Positions 61,252-64,000 of a stretch of 64,000 nucleotides of DNA are shown in pieces (position 1 is the first letter of the stretch; every line of letters starts with the position of its first letter). This DNA is from Chloroflexota bacterium (GTDB lineage: Bacteria; Chloroflexota; Anaerolineae; B4-G1): NCBI GenBank assembly GCA_024232355.1, contig JAAEPW010000191.1, positions 8,146 through 72,145 of the forward strand, given 5' to 3'. The notes beneath the pieces were generated by a model. That model had not been told where the DNA came from. It did no database searches and saw only the letters and a list, made by a program, of their open reading frames with translations. The position numbers were made by a program, and so were the translations under genes.

Positions 61252-61350
61252 GGGGGTGGTTGGGGCCCGGTGGCTTCCCCAGTCTTCAAAATTGGTGGCG
61301 GGTCGCGCAGAGCGAGCCGCGGTGGGTTCGACTCCCATCCACTCCCGCCA
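61252..61350 (+). tRNA. selC: tRNA-Sec (anticodon UCA), with encoded CCA
   Basis: A 99-base tRNA. The acceptor stem has 8 bp, GGGGGTGG (61252-61259) with CCACTCCC, one more than ordinary tRNAs and as in bacterial tRNA-Sec. Discriminator G and CCA follow (61347-61350). The D stem can form 6 bp (GGGGCC/GGCTTC). The anticodon stem CCAGT/ATTGG closes the loop CTTCAAA with anticodon TCA, which reads UGA. A long variable arm forms (GCGGGTCGC with GCGAGCCGC, one mismatch), and the T loop is TTCGACT. These features fit selenocysteine tRNA, not a suppressor tRNA. SelA, SelB and SelD genes are not in the window. Confidence 0.93.
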
Positions 61351-61358
61351 AAAATATA

Positions 61359-61395
61359 GCAGAGCCGCTGAATTGAATCGGCGGCTCTGCTTTTT
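61359..61395 (+). terminator. intrinsic terminator of selC
   Basis: GCAGAGCCGC (61359-61368) and GCGGCTCTGC (61381-61390) form a perfect 10-bp stem with a 12-base loop, followed by TTTTT. selC is thus a single-gene transcript. Confidence 0.9.
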
Positions 61396-61466
61396 GTAAC
61401 GAGAGGCTATTGTTGGTTATCAATCTCACTCAATATCAGTAAAAAGGTTTTTTGGAACAGTGTTTG

Positions 61467-62696
61467 TTATTGGGTGTTCCCCTTCTTTTTCGGTAACAAT
61501 AGCGTAACCCCAGCGCCGATCCAGAGCAAAATAGCGGCATAGACGTAGCACCATTCCAAACGATAAAGTTCAGCCAGCCAGCCGCCTATTAGGGGGGAAA
61601 TAAAGCCTAGTCCATGGCATGTATAGATAAACCCCACCGAAGAGGCCATCGCTGCCTGATCGCTCCGATCAGCCGCTGCCGTCAAAATGATCGGGCTGAT
61701 GGGAATGGTTGCGCCTAAAAGGGCGATGATCGGCACAAAGCTAAATTGCCAAGGTGTCAGAGCGACTCCAAGCGTCAATATGCCCGCAAGCAGCAAGGGG
61801 ATCAACAATGCTGTCTGTGCTCCCCATCGATTGTACAGATAGCCCATCAATGGCTTGGCAAAGACGCCAGCCAGATAATAAAGGGAAAGCGTTCCTCCAA
61901 TGGCCGTGGTACTGAGCGCGAAACGGTCAAAGGCTAACAGGGACAAAAAACCTGTCACTACCCCTGTTCCCATACCGGATAGGGCGTAAATCGTCGCCAG
62001 TAAAACCACATCACGGTTTTGAAAGACTGTGCGGCTCAGGGATCGCATTTGTTGCCACATGCGGTCGATCAGTGGCTCTTCTGTGTTGTCTGATGCTGTC
62101 GATACGAGCACGTTTTGAAATCGAAATCCAACCAGGGGGAGCAATATAAGGGCTGGCAACACACAAATCGAAATTGCCGAACGCCAGCCGGCGGCCACGG
62201 CGATCATCGACAGTGCAACCGGCATTAGGCTGGCTCCTGCATTGCCCATCATGCTGTAAAACGAAACGGCATAAGACCGGTTATGAGAAAAGCGTTCCGT
62301 CGTGAGCGCTGTGCCGCAGGGATGAAAGGTGGCATTCCCCGCCCCGGCTAAAAAGACACACAACGATACCGCTGCAAGATTCGGTGCCCATTGCATAGCA
62401 AAAAAGGCGACGGTCGCAACGGCCAAGCCCAGTATCAGTATCTCTTTTTTGCGGCCGCCAAAATCGGCCAATAGAGAAAAGGGATAGAGAAAGAGAAAGG
62501 TGGTCACGCTAAAGATACTGAGCAACGTACCCGCTTGAAAGGTAGTCAGCCCCAGGTCTAGCACCATCAAAACCAGAATCGGTTTAAGCAAGCCTGAAAA
62601 ACTATCACTGAGGCCATGGGTTGTACCAATGACACCAAGATCGAAATAGTCCTGAACGCGCCAAATAGGCTTTTTTATCAAAGATTGAGTTTTCAT
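61467..62696 (-). CDS. MFS transporter
   Basis: A 409-residue major facilitator with 12 predicted TM helices in two halves. The loop 2-3 motif is LADFGGRKKEIL (about 77), close to the family GxxxDRxGRR pattern, and a related GYLYNRWG occurs in the second half (about 285). The closest style is the small-molecule efflux group (fosmidomycin-resistance-like), but the substrate cannot be inferred. It starts 18 bases after the end of the GntR-type gene on the same strand, so that regulator probably controls it. The weak AGGG upstream of the ATG suggests translational coupling. Confidence 0.88.
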   Translation of the reverse strand: MKTQSLIKKPIWRVQDYFDLGVIGTTHGLSDSFSGLLKPILVLMVLDLGLTTFQAGTLLSIFSVTTFLFLYPFSLLADFGGRKKEILILGLAVATVAFFAMQWAPNLAAVSLCVFLAGAGNATFHPCGTALTTERFSHNRSYAVSFYSMMGNAGASLMPVALSMIAVAAGWRSAISICVLPALILLPLVGFRFQNVLVSTASDNTEEPLIDRMWQQMRSLSRTVFQNRDVVLLATIYALSGMGTGVVTGFLSLLAFDRFALSTTAIGGTLSLYYLAGVFAKPLMGYLYNRWGAQTALLIPLLLAGILTLGVALTPWQFSFVPIIALLGATIPISPIILTAAADRSDQAAMASSVGFIYTCHGLGFISPLIGGWLAELYRLEWCYVYAAILLWIGAGVTLLLPKKKGNTQ

Positions 62697-62714
62697 TTGT
62701 TGATGCCCTAGGGG

Positions 62715-63407
62715 TTATTTGATCTCGATATCAAAGCGTGCATCCTCTACCATGAATCGGAAACGATCCCCACGGTACAGGTCGCGGCTGAACTCGATGG
62801 TGGTCCCAAACTGGTCGCGCGAGATGCGTTCTTCCATCATCAATGCTGCTCCGGGTGAAACTTGCAGCACTTTTGCCTCGTAATTTGAGGCCTGGACAGC
62901 CTCCAAGGCTTGTTCGGCACTGGTTACTTCTCGTCCATATTCTTTTTTCATGACCTCAAAGAGCGAGTTGTTTTCCAGGTCTTGCTGATCCATGCCGGGA
63001 AAAATGTGCTTGGGAAGGCAAATGATCTCTAGCATCACTGGCTCGCCATCTAGACGGCGTAAGCGATGGAAATAATAGACTGGACTGTCTATTGCGATCT
63101 TTAGTTTGTTTGCTGCCCTGGCATCTGCTTTTGCTTCTATTACAGACAGGATATCGGCACCAACTTTATATCCGCTTAACGTCATGGTTTTCGTGAACGC
63201 AAACAAGCGTCTGGCCTCGCGTTCGATTTTTGCCTTGGCGACAAAGGTGCCACTGCCTCGCTTGCGAACGATGAGCCCTCGGGCTTCCAATACACCCAAG
63301 GCCTGCCGTATGGTTGCTCGTTGAACATTAAAGTGTTCATTCAAAGCCCGTTCGGTGGGGAGTTTGTCCCCAGGTTTGAACTCGCCCGTTTCGATTTTAG
63401 AAATCAA
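62715..63407 (-). CDS. GntR-family regulator (HutC/UTRA type), start uncertain
   Basis: At least 230 residues. The N-terminal winged helix has GEFKPGDKLPTERALNEHF and VQRATIRQALGVLEARGLI. The C-terminal UTRA domain (about 75-230) binds small ligands and includes VYYFHRLRRLDGEPVMLE and SRDLYRGDRFRF. TTG 63407 is the first common start codon, but family similarity continues upstream in frame (PLYIQIAEHLISKI), up to about 63473. No ATG, GTG or TTG exists in that stretch. An ATT there follows AGAGGTG and could be a rare start. A MITE-like element lies 32 bases further upstream and may have removed the original start. Confidence 0.82.
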   Translation of the reverse strand: MISKIETGEFKPGDKLPTERALNEHFNVQRATIRQALGVLEARGLIVRKRGSGTFVAKAKIEREARRLFAFTKTMTLSGYKVGADILSVIEAKADARAANKLKIAIDSPVYYFHRLRRLDGEPVMLEIICLPKHIFPGMDQQDLENNSLFEVMKKEYGREVTSAEQALEAVQASNYEAKVLQVSPGAALMMEERISRDQFGTTIEFSRDLYRGDRFRFMVEDARFDIEIK

Positions 63408-63504
63408 ATGTTCAGCGATTTGGATATAAAGCGGAACAGTCGACGCTAGGTGAACGATTTTCGGGGAAATAATGCACCTCTCTTTTTTGTATCAATTGAT
63501 TCAC

Positions 63505-63626
63505 TACTGGGCGCTTTTCTTTTGCCACGAATTTCCACGAATAAAAGCCAGAAAATTTGTGCAATTCGTGGCAAAAAGATTGGCTTTCGCCGCGTAGAAA
63601 CTCGCTTTGCACAAAAGTGTCCGGTA
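63505..63626. mobile_element. MITE-like element, copy 4
   Basis: 122 bp. The right end AAAAGTGTCCGGTA (63613-63626) is perfect and runs on into GTGAA. The left end TACTGGGCGCTTTT (63505-63518) is decayed. Inside, GCCACGAATTTCCACGAAT pairs imperfectly with TTTGTGCAATTCGTGGC. It lies just upstream of the GntR-type gene. Confidence 0.7.
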
Positions 63627-63681
63627 GTGAAATCTATTGATATGCGTGGACAGCTTGGCAAGATTCGATGCCCCCCTGTGC

Positions 63682-64000
63682 TCAAGGTGTGTAATCTCGC
63701 AGGATCGAGCCTCCGATAAACTCGCGCAGGATCGAATTGTCGGGGATCAGATCGGGGCCGCAAGGCTCGAACCAGCGCAAAAAGGTGAGCAGCCGCTTGG
63801 CCTCCACGCGCTGGGGACTAGAAGGCTCCACCTGTAGCAGTAACGGTTCGGCCAGCGGTTTGAGCACTGCCAGTTCGTAGACCAGTGCCGTGTTGATCAT
63901 CACGTCGGCGTGCTTTTGGTAGGGAAAGATGTGTTGCTTTTCTCCCCGCCGCACACTCTCCCATCGCTTTAACGTCTCTTCGGCCGTGTATCCCCGGTAG
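63682..64000 (-). CDS. uridine kinase-like nucleoside kinase, C-terminal part (runs off the window)
   Basis: The C-terminal 106 residues of a P-loop kinase of the phosphoribulokinase/uridine kinase group. Motifs: RRGEKQHIFPYQKHADVM, ALVYELAVLKPLAEPLLL and PDNSILREFIGGSIL. This tail is typical of the bifunctional nucleoside kinases with an N-terminal TGS domain, which would lie beyond the window edge. The frame is open from 64000 without a start; the codons before 63954 (YRGYTAEETLKRWESV) also fit the family, so the gene continues past the edge. Confidence 0.8.
   Translation of the reverse strand, partial: YRGYTAEETLKRWESVRRGEKQHIFPYQKHADVMINTALVYELAVLKPLAEPLLLQVEPSSPQRVEAKRLLTFLRWFEPCGPDLIPDNSILREFIGGSILRDYTP

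Noticed and set aside
21690..63626. A CRISPR array or phage attachment sites made of the many short repeats
   Set aside because: The repeats are dispersed, differ in size and orientation and have no regular spacers, cas genes or integrase.

Overview
This window reads as chromosomal DNA of a free-living bacterium, most likely a Chloroflexota member (Anaerolineae-like). That is an inference from style, not a marker gene. The hints are exported proteins with Thr/Pro-rich linkers or a C-terminal 'YLPLILR'-type tail, many GAF/PAS histidine kinases carrying an N-terminal receiver, a SEC-C methionine aminopeptidase, a bacterial eRF1-like protein, a DUF2723 membrane protein and a fused NuoCD. There are no rRNA genes, no phage and no CRISPR array. 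I see one tRNA gene, and it is the selenocysteine tRNA.

Layout. 0-6.3 kb (- strand): a small exported protein, a very large membrane-anchored glycosidase-like protein, a B12-binding radical SAM protein and its SufR-like regulator. 6.5-10.5 kb (+): a compact nuoB-nuoCD-nuoI-PSP1 operon whose genes overlap by 1-4 bases. 10.5-19.6 kb: an M20 amidohydrolase, then - strand housekeeping genes (arfB, a receiver-kinase, HIT, nadE, sulfotransferase, metK, a HAL2-type phosphatase, map). 19.7-21.9 kb: a broken PLP-enzyme gene, two tandem 49-residue membrane proteins and a mobile-like repeat. 21.9-33.8 kb (+): a secreted BNR-repeat protein and a block of five signalling proteins, all starting with a receiver domain and none with a DNA-binding output. 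34.2-36.0 kb: an M23 peptidase and a SUKH-like protein. 36.1-42.1 kb (-): a redox/repair gene row headed by a FmdB protein and a CsoR/CstR-like repressor. 42.3-55.8 kb: TlpA-like thioredoxin, adenylate cyclase, histidine kinase, surface-glycan membrane proteins and an effector-associated-domain (EAD) gene pair. 56-64 kb: FmdB, the eRF1-like protein, HtrA and DnaJ, ribosomal protein L25, selC, an MFS transporter, a GntR regulator and the end of a uridine-kinase-like gene.

The main discovery is a selenocysteine system. Two - strand genes in the redox row look broken by one in-frame UGA: a membrane-anchored thioredoxin-like protein and a two-fold glutaredoxin-like disulfide oxidoreductase. In both, the UGA replaces exactly the first cysteine of the CxxC active site (U-S-S-C and U-P-Y-C). 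In both it is followed at bacterial SECIS spacing by a hairpin with G in the first two loop positions. The same window encodes a tRNA with anticodon UCA, an 8-bp acceptor stem and a long variable arm, with its own promoter and terminator. Read together, these are two selenoproteins that normal gene calling would truncate, plus the tRNA that decodes them.

A second theme is a dense set of small dispersed palindromic repeats. There is a MITE-like family with TACCGGACAC ends, a 42-bp REP-like palindrome, a 177-bp tandem duplication with a distant inverted copy, a 20-bp hairpin and a 142-bp inverted-repeat element. One REP-like copy lies exactly in the deletion of the broken PLP-enzyme gene.
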